From: Thalassospira lucentensis | GTDB taxonomy: Bacteria > Pseudomonadota > Alphaproteobacteria > Rhodospirillales > Thalassospiraceae | Direction of reading: 5' to 3' | DNA length: 64,000 nt | Assembly: GCF_011806425.1 (NCBI RefSeq) | Contig: NZ_JAATOV010000001.1 | Span: forward strand, 682,001-746,000 | Notes under the pieces: generated by a model | Told to the model about the DNA's origin: nothing | Database searches by the model: none | The model's input: the letters and a program-made list of their open reading frames with translations, nothing else | Shown here: piece by piece, positions 35,593 to 44,280 of the stretch | How positions within the stretch are numbered: the first letter of the stretch is position 1 | Layout: each line of letters starts with the position of its first letter | Program-made: the position numbers and the translations under genes

Positions 35593-37350
35593 TTAAAACA
35601 CCCACGGCATGGTCCAGGTTTCACTAAGGACCTGTTCATCATACAAAAGGAACGCGCGCAGATTGCTGCTGGGCGCGCCGCTGTCGTGAATCAGATCAAA
35701 GGTGACCCTGACACCACCATTTTCCGGGTCAGCGATGATGCGAATATTTTCAACGCTTCCCTCAGACGTGCTGACATTGGCCTTCATATTGGCGACATTT
35801 TTGGCGAAGTAATCAAGGTCGCCACCGGCAAAGTTCAGAATGAAACGGGTCTTGGCCGTATCGTCATCCCCCTGCGCTGCAATACGCATGATCCGGGTAT
35901 CGGTTGCTTGCGCCATCTGGTGCAAATCATCGCCGTCACGGGTTGCCGTAATGCTGTATTCGACCTGCATTTCGCCGCCTGCGACCGGTTTGGTTTCCGG
36001 CACCCAATAGGCAACGATATTGTCGTTGCTTTCACTTGGGATCGGGATTTCGACCAGTTCGACATGCCCCTTGCCCCAATCGCCTTTCGGCTTGATCCAA
36101 TAACCGGGTTGCTTATCGAAACGACGGTCAAGGTCCTGATAGTGGTCGAAATTACGGTCGCGCTGCAACAAGCCAAAGCCGCGCGGGTTTTCATCCAAGA
36201 ATGAACTGATCTGCAAATTGACCGGGTTATCAAGCGGACGCCACAGCCATTCGCCATGACCATTATTGATCAAAAGGCCGTCGCTGGAATGAACTTCACC
36301 GCGATAATCGTCAAAGTTACGGCGGTGCTGTTCGCCAAACAGGAACATGCCGTTCAATGGGGCCAGTCCGACCTTTTCTACACCATCGCGGAAAAACAGG
36401 TTGGCGCGGATATCGGCTTTACTGTCTGAACCCGGCGTAATGTCAAACTGATAGGCCCCGGTGACGCGCGCACTATCAAGCAGCGCATAAACCGTGATTT
36501 TACGTTCACCTTTTTTCGGCGCGACGATCCAAAATTCACGGAATACCGGGACTTCTTCGCCGGTTGGGCCGGCCAGATCAAGGGCCAAGCCGCGCGCCAT
36601 CTGACCAATTGATTGGCCTTCGCCCTGAAGACGGAAATAAGACGCGCCTAAGAACCGTGCCAGTTCGTCGCTGCTGGTCACATCCGTCAACGGATAGCGA
36701 AGCCGGAACCCGGCATAGCCCTGTGTTGAAAAATCATTGGCCGACAAGCCAAGCTTGCCAAAATCAAACAGTCCCGCGGAATAAGGCACGACCTGCAAAT
36801 TGCCATCGCGCACAAGATTAATCGCGACCGGCACATCATACATATTGCCCGGATGGAACAGCTCAAGCGAGAAGCCCGACTCTGCCTGACTGAAAAATGC
36901 GCGCTGTGACTTAAACCGGATCTGGTCGTAATCATAGGCACTCAGATTGGCCAATGCATCGGGCAAATCGCGATGTGGGTCTTCAAATGGCTTTTTCGCC
37001 AAATCGCGGGCGCGATCAATCACCATTTGCGGATCAAACGCCACCGGCGCAGACGTCACAGGCTTTTCTTGATCGGCTGCTGCCGCTGTTGGCACTGGCT
37101 GGGGTTCTGCGGTGGCATCGCCTTGATCAGCTGCTGATGCTTCGCCAGTTGCCGCGTCGGCACCCTCTGCTGCGGGTTGCGCAGCATCAGTTTGTGGCTT
37201 TGGCGCCGCTTCCGCCTCGGTCTGGTCAGCAGGCTTTGAACCTTGCGCCCATGCACCGTGCGATGCGCCAACCATAATGGCACTGGCGGCAGATGCGATC
37301 AGAAGAACACGTTTGAAACTAAGCGCCACGCGCCGTTGATTATTTTGCAT
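35593..37350 (-). CDS. opgG: Glucans biosynthesis protein OpgG (MdoG)
   Basis: A 585-residue periplasmic protein needed for branching or release of osmoregulated periplasmic glucans. Family motifs include ADNFSTQGYAGFRLRYPL-like (LSANDFSTQGYAGFRLRYP), EGQSIGQMARGLALDLA and LNGMFLFGEQHRRNFDDYR. After a signal peptide ending near GAWAQG there is an unusual 60-residue Ala/Glu/Pro/Asp-rich linker before the conserved domain, which makes the protein about 70 residues longer than most OpgG. It is first of the opgG-opgH pair. Confidence 0.92.
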   Translation of the reverse strand: MQNNQRRVALSFKRVLLIASAASAIMVGASHGAWAQGSKPADQTEAEAAPKPQTDAAQPAAEGADAATGEASAADQGDATAEPQPVPTAAAADQEKPVTSAPVAFDPQMVIDRARDLAKKPFEDPHRDLPDALANLSAYDYDQIRFKSQRAFFSQAESGFSLELFHPGNMYDVPVAINLVRDGNLQVVPYSAGLFDFGKLGLSANDFSTQGYAGFRLRYPLTDVTSSDELARFLGASYFRLQGEGQSIGQMARGLALDLAGPTGEEVPVFREFWIVAPKKGERKITVYALLDSARVTGAYQFDITPGSDSKADIRANLFFRDGVEKVGLAPLNGMFLFGEQHRRNFDDYRGEVHSSDGLLINNGHGEWLWRPLDNPVNLQISSFLDENPRGFGLLQRDRNFDHYQDLDRRFDKQPGYWIKPKGDWGKGHVELVEIPIPSESNDNIVAYWVPETKPVAGGEMQVEYSITATRDGDDLHQMAQATDTRIMRIAAQGDDDTAKTRFILNFAGGDLDYFAKNVANMKANVSTSEGSVENIRIIADPENGGVRVTFDLIHDSGAPSSNLRAFLLYDEQVLSETWTMPWVF

Positions 37351-37691
37351 GTTTCTCGTTTGAGTTACCCAACCAATGGATTTCTAGAGAATCCTAGCGT
37401 TGCTTGTGCGCAAAAAACGAGGCAGGAATGTGTCGCGAAAAGGGAAAGAATCCGCAACATCACCTTACCCAGCCTATCCCCATCATCCCAACTACGCCAA
37501 ACCGCCCTATGTGCAAAGCGGCATTTTTGCATAGGCTATCGCACTGAAATGCGGGGGTTTTCAGCTTGACAGAACCCAAAATTTAAAACCTTAGGTGGTG
37601 TTTCCCGCATGCCATAAAAAAAGGGCCGGCCCATTTCTGGACCGACCCGGATATCAGATGACTGCGAATGCCGATCTGAAAGACGCTTTAA
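37351..37691. other. Gap between opgG and the GGT gene: opgG promoter region and GGT terminator
   Basis: 341 bp without a convincing reading frame. The right part (37616-37648) is the terminator of the leftward GGT operon's last gene. The part nearest opgG should hold its promoter, but I cannot identify boxes with confidence. Confidence 0.45.
37616..37648 (-). terminator. Rho-independent terminator of the tctCBA-GGT operon
   Basis: Read leftward, GGGTCGGTCC (37648-37639), a 6-nt loop and GGGCCGGCCC (37632-37623) pair over 10 bp with three G-U wobbles. Seven T follow. Confidence 0.8.
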
Positions 37692-39290
37692 TTAGTAGCC
37701 AACCGCACAGCCATCTTTGCGCGGATCAGATCCTGCGACATAGCCATTCTCGGCTTTGGCAATCAGCTGTGCGCCGCCAAACCCGAAATTGGTGCTGTCG
37801 GGTGTTTCAACCGCAATCGCATGGCCTTTGGCTTTCAAACCATCAATGACGTCGGCACCAAGGGATGCTTCGACGGCCACTTCTAGGCCGGACAACGCCT
37901 GCCAACGCGGCGCATCCGCCGCCGTTTGCGGGTCCTGCCCCCAAAGCTGTGTGCGCAGGGTCATTTGAAGATGCCCTTGGGCCTGCATTGGGCCGCCCAT
38001 GACGCCAAAGCTCATGACGGGGTTGCCGTCATCGCCCATCAAGAACGCCGGAATGATCGTCTGGAACGGACGTTTGCCGCCTGCGACATGGTTTGGATGC
38101 CCCGGTGTCAGGCTGAAACCATGACCACGGTTCTGCAAACTGATGGATGTGCCCGGCACCACAACGCCAGAGCCAAAGCCCATATAGTTCGACTGAATAA
38201 ACGATACCATCATGCCGTTTTCATCGGCTGCCGTGACGTAAACCGTACCACCATGTTTTGGTGCACCAGCCTTGAAGTCCTGCGCCTTATTGGCATCAAT
38301 CAGGGCCGCACGGGATTTCAAATAATCATCGGACAAAAGATGCTCGACCGTCACATCGGTCATGTGATCAAGGTCGGCGACATAGGCACGCATATCAGCA
38401 AAGGCCAGTTTCATCGCTTCAATTTCAAGATGAAGTGCTTCGACCGAGTCTGGTGCGTAATCAGTGATATTGGTATAGCGCAAAATGCCCAAGGCAATCA
38501 GGGCCGAAATCCCCTGCCCGTTTGGCGGAATTTCGTGCAGTTTCACTTTGCCAAAGCCTTGTGAAATCGTCCCGACCCAGTCAGCTTTATGGTTGGCCAA
38601 GTCTTCTTCGGAAAGGGCCGCACCATGTTCCTTGGCAAAGGCAGCAATCTTGGCCGCCAATTTACCCCGATAGAAGCTTTCCCCCTTGGTCTGGGCAATA
38701 TCAATCAGGCTTTCAGCAGCTGCTTTGTTGGTGAAAAGCTCGCCCGCTTTTGGCGCTTTGCCACCCGGCAAGAAGGCCTCAGCAAAACCGGGCTGTTTGC
38801 CCAAAAGATTGCCGCCCTTTTCCCAAAGGGTGGCAATGATCGGAGAAACCGCAAAGCCGCGCGTTGCATATTCGACAGCCGGTTCAAACAGCTTTTCAAA
38901 ATCAAGCTTGCCGAATTTATCGGAAATTTCACGCCATGCGGAAACCGCACCGGGTGTGGTGACCGCTTCCCAACCGCGCTGGGGCATGGTGTCGGCACCG
39001 GCAAAACGTTCTGCGTTCCACGCCGCTGGTGCACGACCAGATGCGTTCAAACCATGCAGTTCTTTGCCATCCCAAATAATGGCATAGGCATCAGATCCCA
39101 AACCATTGCCGGTCGGTTCAAGCACGGTCAGCGCAATGGCCGATGCCAAGGCGGCATCCGCGGCGTTACCACCTGCGAGCAACATGCGCAAACCGGCCTG
39201 TGCGGCCAACGGCTGCGATGTGGAAACGATATTGCGCGCCAAAACCGGTGACCGGCGTGAGGCATAAAGCGCGTCATGACGAAGTTTCAT
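37692..39290 (-). CDS. Gamma-glutamyltransferase-family Ntn hydrolase, cytoplasmic
   Basis: A 532-residue Ntn hydrolase precursor of the GGT family. Autocleavage should expose Thr349 in KHGGTVYVTAADENG, which aligns with the TTHYSVVD nucleophile region of known GGTs. The later VPGTSISLQNRGHGFSL glycine/serine loop and GGNAADAALASAIAL near the start are also typical. No signal peptide is present, so it should act in the cytoplasm, unlike secreted glutathione-degrading GGT. AGGAGA precedes the ATG. It is the last gene after tctA (20-nt gap). Amide or gamma-glutamyl substrates are possible, including oxamate-like amides. Confidence 0.85.
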   Translation of the reverse strand: MKLRHDALYASRRSPVLARNIVSTSQPLAAQAGLRMLLAGGNAADAALASAIALTVLEPTGNGLGSDAYAIIWDGKELHGLNASGRAPAAWNAERFAGADTMPQRGWEAVTTPGAVSAWREISDKFGKLDFEKLFEPAVEYATRGFAVSPIIATLWEKGGNLLGKQPGFAEAFLPGGKAPKAGELFTNKAAAESLIDIAQTKGESFYRGKLAAKIAAFAKEHGAALSEEDLANHKADWVGTISQGFGKVKLHEIPPNGQGISALIALGILRYTNITDYAPDSVEALHLEIEAMKLAFADMRAYVADLDHMTDVTVEHLLSDDYLKSRAALIDANKAQDFKAGAPKHGGTVYVTAADENGMMVSFIQSNYMGFGSGVVVPGTSISLQNRGHGFSLTPGHPNHVAGGKRPFQTIIPAFLMGDDGNPVMSFGVMGGPMQAQGHLQMTLRTQLWGQDPQTAADAPRWQALSGLEVAVEASLGADVIDGLKAKGHAIAVETPDSTNFGFGGAQLIAKAENGYVAGSDPRKDGCAVGY

Positions 39291-39310
39291 TGAAGTCTCC
39301 TGGTAATGGC

Positions 39311-40834
39311 TTAATCGCCATCTTGTTCATCGGTGGCAGCGCGGTCTTTACGGCGCATTTTCAAGACCGAACGGACGCTGAAAATAACAGACAGCAAGGC
39401 CGCCGCCAGCAACACAGCCGAAATCGGACGGGTAAAGAAGACTGTCCAGTCCCCATCACTCATCAAGGCACGACGCAGGTTGGTTTCGGCAATTGGCCCC
39501 AAAATCACACCCAGCACCAACGGTGCCAACGGATAATCAAGGGATTTAAGCCCATAGCCAACCAGACCAATCGCACCGAGCAAATACAAGTCCGTCACGC
39601 GGTTATTAAGCGCAAAGGCCCCAATCACGCAGCAGATCATCACAGTCGGCACAATGAACTGTTTCGGAATGTCGGTGACGCGCAAGAACAGGCGCATCGA
39701 CAACACGCAAACCACCAGCATCATCAAGGACGCAACAATCATGGCAATGAACATGCCATAGGCCAGATCCGCATTATCCATGATCAAACGCGGGCCAACC
39801 GAAATGCCATGCACCATAAGGGCGGCCATCAAAATGGCGTCCACCGCTGATCCCGGAATCCCAAGGGCAATCATCGGGATCAAACCGCCACCCGCCGTGG
39901 CAGAGTTTCCGGCCTCTGACGCGATCACGCCGTCTGGCGTGCCTTTGCCAAATTCTTCCGGATTTTTCGAACTGCGCTTGGCTTGGTCATAGGCCAACAG
40001 GTTGGCAATCGAGCCACCGGCACCCGGCAGCGCGCCAATAAACACACCAATCAGTGATGACCGAACAAGGTTCACCGGATGCATCAGAACTTCGCGCATC
40101 ACAGCCCAGGTCTTGAACTCGATCACGTCGGGGATCAGCGCACCTTTGGTGCCTGTTTTACCGTCATCTTCGACTTCGCTCATCAGCTGGCTGATGGCAA
40201 AGATACCGATCAGAACGATCAGGAACGGCAGACCCGGCATCAAAATATCAGAATCAAACGTCAAGCGCGGGCGGCCCATCATCGGGTCCGGACCAACCGT
40301 TGCCAATCCCAAACCAATCACGCCAGCGATCAGGCCACGCATCAGGGAATTCCCCACAAGGCTGGCGACAATCGTCAGGGCAAAAACGATCAACGAGAAA
40401 TATTCCCAAGGACCGAGTTTCACCGCGATCAAAGCCAGCGGCGGCGCGGCAACGATCAGAATGATGGTGGAAATAACCGTTCCAAAGAACGATGACCAAA
40501 CCCCAAGTGAAAGCGCACGTCCGGGTTCCCCGCCACGTGCCATCGGAAAGGCATCAAAGGTTGTGGCGACCGAACTTGGTGTTCCAGGAATGCCCAAAAG
40601 GGCCGCACTGATCAAACCACCGGTATAACCACCGACATAGACCGACAACATCACCGAAACACCCTGTAGCGGGTCCATGGTAAAGGTCAGCGGCAAGGTC
40701 AGAATAATCGCCATCGTCACCGTAAAGCCGGGAATGGCGGCGGCAACGATCCCGGCGACAGAGCCGATCAACATATAAATCAGGGTATCGAATGCGAAAA
40801 CCTGATGGGCACCGGCAAGAAATGCATCCAACAT
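39311..40834 (-). CDS. tctA: Tripartite tricarboxylate transporter large permease TctA
   Basis: A 507-residue membrane protein with about twelve spans. The TctA signature regions are AAIPGFTVTMAIILTLPLTF, GGYTGGLISAALLGIPGTPS and ASEAGNSATAGGGLIPMIALGIPG. It forms the secondary transporter with TctB and takes ligand from TctC. The substrate is not fixed by family. It is followed by the GGT gene and preceded by tctB with a 15-nt gap, all leftward. Confidence 0.93.
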   Translation of the reverse strand: MLDAFLAGAHQVFAFDTLIYMLIGSVAGIVAAAIPGFTVTMAIILTLPLTFTMDPLQGVSVMLSVYVGGYTGGLISAALLGIPGTPSSVATTFDAFPMARGGEPGRALSLGVWSSFFGTVISTIILIVAAPPLALIAVKLGPWEYFSLIVFALTIVASLVGNSLMRGLIAGVIGLGLATVGPDPMMGRPRLTFDSDILMPGLPFLIVLIGIFAISQLMSEVEDDGKTGTKGALIPDVIEFKTWAVMREVLMHPVNLVRSSLIGVFIGALPGAGGSIANLLAYDQAKRSSKNPEEFGKGTPDGVIASEAGNSATAGGGLIPMIALGIPGSAVDAILMAALMVHGISVGPRLIMDNADLAYGMFIAMIVASLMMLVVCVLSMRLFLRVTDIPKQFIVPTVMICCVIGAFALNNRVTDLYLLGAIGLVGYGLKSLDYPLAPLVLGVILGPIAETNLRRALMSDGDWTVFFTRPISAVLLAAALLSVIFSVRSVLKMRRKDRAATDEQDGD

Positions 40835-40849
40835 GATCGTAAACTTTTT

Positions 40850-41401
40850 TTAGCCCGCGAACAGCACGCCGCGCGGAAGAAACACGTTAAAGACCTCAGC
40901 AAACAGCAGATTCAAGCCGACCGAGAAAATCAGGGCGGCGATTACAGACTGAATAATGGTCTTTTTCGAAATGCCTGCGATCATAAGCTGGGCGATCATC
41001 AGAAAGACAAAGGTCGCCAGCGAAAACCCGGCATAGGGCAAGGCGGCGAGATAGACCACCAGCAAGCCAAACAGCGCAAAGGCAACTTGGCGCGCCCGGA
41101 TCCATCGGCGCAAAGCCCCACTGAGGCCGTACAAATGACCGGTTTTGCGAATGTCAATTACCGCACGGATCGCAGCAATCAGGCACAACACCGCCAGAAC
41201 GGCAAAAACCAGCTTGGGGAATGATCCCGCACCAAGCGGTTCCCAACGCGATGTTGGCAATGCGCCAGCCCGGACCGACAGATAAACTGAGCCCAAACCA
41301 AAGACGATGTATGAAATCAGCCGCGCGAATTCCGTTCTTGCACGACGAGCAGCGGATGCATCTGCACCCGCTGCTGCTGATTTCTCAGTGCCGTTCGTCA
41401 T
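40850..41401 (-). CDS. tctB: Tripartite tricarboxylate transporter small permease TctB
   Basis: A 183-residue protein with four hydrophobic segments, the size and layout of TctB. The C-terminal pair is AALPYAGFSLATFVFLMIAQL and IAALIFSVGLNLLFAEVFNVFLPRG, the latter a recurring TctB ending. The start ATG overlaps the tctC stop by 4 nt. It is poorly conserved in sequence generally, and the identity rests also on position between tctC and tctA. Confidence 0.88.
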   Translation of the reverse strand: MTNGTEKSAAAGADASAARRARTEFARLISYIVFGLGSVYLSVRAGALPTSRWEPLGAGSFPKLVFAVLAVLCLIAAIRAVIDIRKTGHLYGLSGALRRWIRARQVAFALFGLLVVYLAALPYAGFSLATFVFLMIAQLMIAGISKKTIIQSVIAALIFSVGLNLLFAEVFNVFLPRGVLFAG

Positions 41402-42342
41402 CCTGCGAGCTTGCCAACCAGACGGTTAACAGTTTCAGACAGTTTGCCGAGATAGGCTTTGTATTCTTCCTGACCAAGGAACATCGGCTCAGAACCAACA
41501 TTCTTGATTTTGGCGCGGACGTCTTCTTTCTGCATGACTTTTTCCAAGTCAGCTTCAAGCGCATCAGCGATTTCCTGCGGGGTGCCTTTTGGCAGAACAA
41601 CGCCGCGGGTCACAGCAAGATCAAGGTCTTTGCCAAGCTCTTTGAAGGTCGGAACGTCCGGTGCTTCTTCGGTACGCTCAGGCATACCAACAGCAGCAAA
41701 GATCAAGTCGCCATTTTCAACGAACTGACCAGCAGACGAAACGTCACCGATTGCAACGTCAATGTTACCACCAACCAGTGCACGGATACGCTGACCGGTA
41801 CCTTCGTAGCCGACATAAGAGAACTGAATACCGTATGCGTCTTCGATCATTGCCATGTGCAAGTGCGGCACACCAGCAAGGGTCACACCGGCGCGCACCG
41901 CACCCGGGTGTGCTTTGGCATAAGCAACCATTTCATCAAAGGTCGAGAAGTTGTCGTTTTTCGCAATCGTCAGGTACTGCGGCGACGAGGTGACCAACGC
42001 GATCGGCATGAAGCTGTCCCAGTTAAGGTCAGTGATGCCCGTACCATTTGAAATCAGCAAACCTTCGTGGATTTGCGACATGGTATAGCCATCTGCCGGA
42101 CGTTTGGCGAACTCAGCCAAACCAATATTACCGCCAACACCAGGCATATTGATAACCGGAACAGCCTGACCGGTTTCTTCTGCCAGACCCTGTGCAACGA
42201 TACGCATCAGCGTGTCACTGCCGCCACCCGGGCCCCAAGGCACGATGAATTCGATCGGTTTCGTCGGATAGTCTTGCGCCTGAACCGGGCCAGAAATGGC
42301 AGCAGCCATCAAACCAGCGGCAACGGCAATCTTGCGGAACAT
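41398..42342 (-). CDS. tctC: Tripartite tricarboxylate transporter substrate-binding protein TctC
   Basis: A 314-residue periplasmic protein of the Bug/TctC family. A signal peptide ends at SGPVQAQDYP, and the family opening is YPTKPIEFIVPWGPGGGSDT. The ligand-binding elements VINMPGVGGNIGLAEFAKRPADGYT and GVTLAGVPHLHMAMIEDAYG follow. The frame is open 15 codons upstream, but AGGAGG 8 nt before the ATG at 42342 fixes the start. Bug proteins bind carboxylates or amides. It is the first gene of the operon and faces the TauE gene. Confidence 0.92.
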   Translation of the reverse strand: MFRKIAVAAGLMAAAISGPVQAQDYPTKPIEFIVPWGPGGGSDTLMRIVAQGLAEETGQAVPVINMPGVGGNIGLAEFAKRPADGYTMSQIHEGLLISNGTGITDLNWDSFMPIALVTSSPQYLTIAKNDNFSTFDEMVAYAKAHPGAVRAGVTLAGVPHLHMAMIEDAYGIQFSYVGYEGTGQRIRALVGGNIDVAIGDVSSAGQFVENGDLIFAAVGMPERTEEAPDVPTFKELGKDLDLAVTRGVVLPKGTPQEIADALEADLEKVMQKEDVRAKIKNVGSEPMFLGQEEYKAYLGKLSETVNRLVGKLAG

Positions 42343-42381
42343 ATTAAGAGCCTCCTGAATAAACATGTCCAGATCAATTAA

Positions 42382-42400
42382 AACCAATTAAATTTTGGTT
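42382..42400. promoter_or_regulatory. Inverted repeat upstream of tctC, candidate GntR operator
   Basis: AACCAATTAAATTTTGGTT contains AACCAA and TTGGTT arms 7 nt apart, 40 nt upstream of the tctC start. The TTGGTT half-site recurs at 42561-42577 and 43441-43491. GntR/FadR-type regulators often use TGGT/ACCA half-sites. Confidence 0.45.
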
Positions 42401-42560
42401 CCGTCATTTTGTCATCACATTGTTGTCATCCGAATCTTTTATCTGCAACCCTAAAAACGCATATGCACTTATTTTTTCGCCATTTATTGCAGTTTCACGT
42501 TCAAAATTATTGCAAAACCAAGAAGACTGGCGTTACTTAAAATCAGATATACACTTTAAA

Positions 42561-42577
42561 TTGGTTTGGATTGGTTT
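42561..42577 (+). repeat. Direct repeat of TTGGTTT upstream of the TauE gene
   Basis: TTGGTTT occurs at 42561-42567 and 42571-42577, one helical turn apart, just before the TauE ATG. It shares the half-site of the tctC inverted repeat. Confidence 0.5.
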
Positions 42578-42580
42578 GAA

Positions 42581-43414
42581 ATGATTGAAATTGATGGCAC
42601 CATGAGCCTCTATTTGGTTTGGGGCGCTGCCATGCTGTTTGCGGGCGTTGTTGGCGGCATCATGGCCGGGCTTCTTGGCGTAGGCGGCGGGATTGTGATT
42701 GTGCCGGTGCTCTATCACTTTTTGACCACCATGGGTGTGGATGAAACGCTGCGCATGCAGGTCGCCGTTGCCACATCGCTGACGACAATCATCGCAACCG
42801 CGATCTCCTCGACACGCAGTCACTATAAAAAGGGGTCGGTTGATACAGCCCTGTTAAAACATTGGGGACCGGCGATTATCGTTGGTGTGATCATCGGCAC
42901 CGCCATTGGCGGGTTTGCAGATGGTCGGGTTCTGACCATTGTGTTTGCTGTTGTCGCACTTTTGGTTGCTGCAAACATGATCCTGATTAAGGACCGTGAA
43001 ACCGACGAACAGAAAAAACCATCCAAACCGGTTTGGGCCGTTCTGGGCGTCATCGCCGGTGGCTTGTCGGCCATGATGGGGATCGGGGGCGGTACGATCT
43101 GTGTGCCGGTTCTGAACTTCCTTGGATATGACATCCGCCGCGCGGTTGGGACGTCGGCTGCCATTGGTTTGATCATCGCCATTCCAGGCACGATTGGCTA
43201 TGCCATGTCGGGCATTGGTGTCGAAGGTCGCCCACCCTTCTCGTTGGGGTATGTGAACGTTTTGGCCGCCGCCCTTTTGATCCCGATGACCGTACTTTGC
43301 GCGCCAATTGGTGCACGCATCGCGCACACCATTCCGCGCCGGGCACTTCGCATGTGCTTTGGGCTGTTTCTGGCTGTCACATCATTGAGAATGTTCTATG
43401 ATCTGATTAGCTGA
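42581..43414 (+). CDS. TauE/SafE-family sulfite/anion exporter
   Basis: A 277-residue membrane protein with about eight spans and two homologous halves. Each half has the family motif: AGLLGVGGGIVIVPVLYHFL near residue 30, and SAMMGIGGGTICVPVLNFLG near 170. Members are thought to export sulfite, sulfoacetate or other organosulfur anions. The start is uncertain. ATG 42581 has no clear ribosome site, and ATG 42602 (MSLYLVWG) would remove seven residues. It is divergent from tctCBA-GGT and is followed by a GntR regulator. Confidence 0.85.
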   Translation: MIEIDGTMSLYLVWGAAMLFAGVVGGIMAGLLGVGGGIVIVPVLYHFLTTMGVDETLRMQVAVATSLTTIIATAISSTRSHYKKGSVDTALLKHWGPAIIVGVIIGTAIGGFADGRVLTIVFAVVALLVAANMILIKDRETDEQKKPSKPVWAVLGVIAGGLSAMMGIGGGTICVPVLNFLGYDIRRAVGTSAAIGLIIAIPGTIGYAMSGIGVEGRPPFSLGYVNVLAAALLIPMTVLCAPIGARIAHTIPRRALRMCFGLFLAVTSLRMFYDLIS

Positions 43415-43440
43415 TATAAGCTCAGACCGAAATTAAACCC

Positions 43441-43491
43441 GAACCAGTCCACTGGGAAATAACACCTGAAAATAAGGGTGCGGATTGGTTC
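43441..43491. promoter_or_regulatory. Inverted repeat upstream of the GntR gene, candidate autoregulatory site
   Basis: GAACCAGTCC (43441-43450) and GGATTGGTTC (43482-43491) are complementary at 9 of 10 positions across 31 nt. The core is the same half-site as at 42382 and 42561. It begins 27 nt after the TauE stop. Confidence 0.4.
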
Positions 43492-43527
43492 GGACGCAGG
43501 GAACGCCATAAAAAAAGAATAACGACC

Positions 43528-44199
43528 ATGTATGATATCGCGACTCAATCTTTGGCCGAGAAACTTAAAGCAGGCTTTTCAGACGGCAGCTTCGTCAAAG
43601 AAGGTCGCGTCATCCCCGAACGCCATCTTGCCGAACAGCTTGATGTCGGACGCCGCGCCCTGCGTAAGGCGTTTGACCTGCTTGAGAGCGAAGGTCTGAT
43701 TTGGCGACGACAAGGACAAGGCACCTTTGTCGGCACCCCGCCAACGCCGCGCCTGCGCAAACTTGAAGGCATCGCGACCAAAACCAGCCCGTTCGAAATC
43801 ATGGAAGTCCGCCAGGAAATCGAACCATCCATGGCACGCTTTGCCGCCCTTCGCGCATCGCAGGGCGATATTGATGCCATGCGGACCATGGTTGAAAATG
43901 CCGCCCGCGCGACGACACAGGGCGAATATGAAAAATGGGATGCTGCGTTTCATCAGAAACTGGCCGAATCGGTAAAAAACACCCTGTTTCTGGCGGTGTT
44001 TGAGGCGGTTAACGCCGTCCGACGTGACGCCGCGTGGTCACGTCTGCGCGAAAGCAGCCATTCTGGCAGTCTGATCAATGACCTGAGCCGCCAACATCAT
44101 GAAATTGTCGATGCCATTGAAATGCGCGACCCCAAACGCGCCGAAGACGCCATGCACCGGCATCTGGCACAGGTCGAACAGGCCCTAAAACAAAGCTGA
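43528..44199 (+). CDS. GntR-family (FadR/FCD subfamily) regulator
   Basis: A 223-residue regulator. The winged HTH has VIPERHLAEQLDVGRRALRKAF and DLLESEGLIWRRQGQGTFVG. The C-terminal FCD effector domain (about 90-220) shows the helical pattern EVRQEIEPSMARFAALRAS, with the histidines FHQKLAE, LSRQHHEIVDAIE and HRHLAQVEQAL that usually bind a metal. FCD regulators sense carboxylates. It lies in the same direction as TauE and beside the tctCBA-GGT operon. It probably controls both through TTGGTT-type sites (inference). Confidence 0.88.
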   Translation: MYDIATQSLAEKLKAGFSDGSFVKEGRVIPERHLAEQLDVGRRALRKAFDLLESEGLIWRRQGQGTFVGTPPTPRLRKLEGIATKTSPFEIMEVRQEIEPSMARFAALRASQGDIDAMRTMVENAARATTQGEYEKWDAAFHQKLAESVKNTLFLAVFEAVNAVRRDAAWSRLRESSHSGSLINDLSRQHHEIVDAIEMRDPKRAEDAMHRHLAQVEQALKQS

Positions 44200-44280
44200 T
44201 CTTGGAATTACTTTAAACTGCCCAGCCCCCGAACCAACTGCACCAATTCGCATACCTTAACCGGGCAGCTTCGAATTGGC

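Noticed and set aside
39143-39850. 235-residue plus-strand open frame
   Set aside because: It runs antisense to the GGT and tctA genes and is rich in His/Gln/Asn, typical of a reverse-strand shadow.
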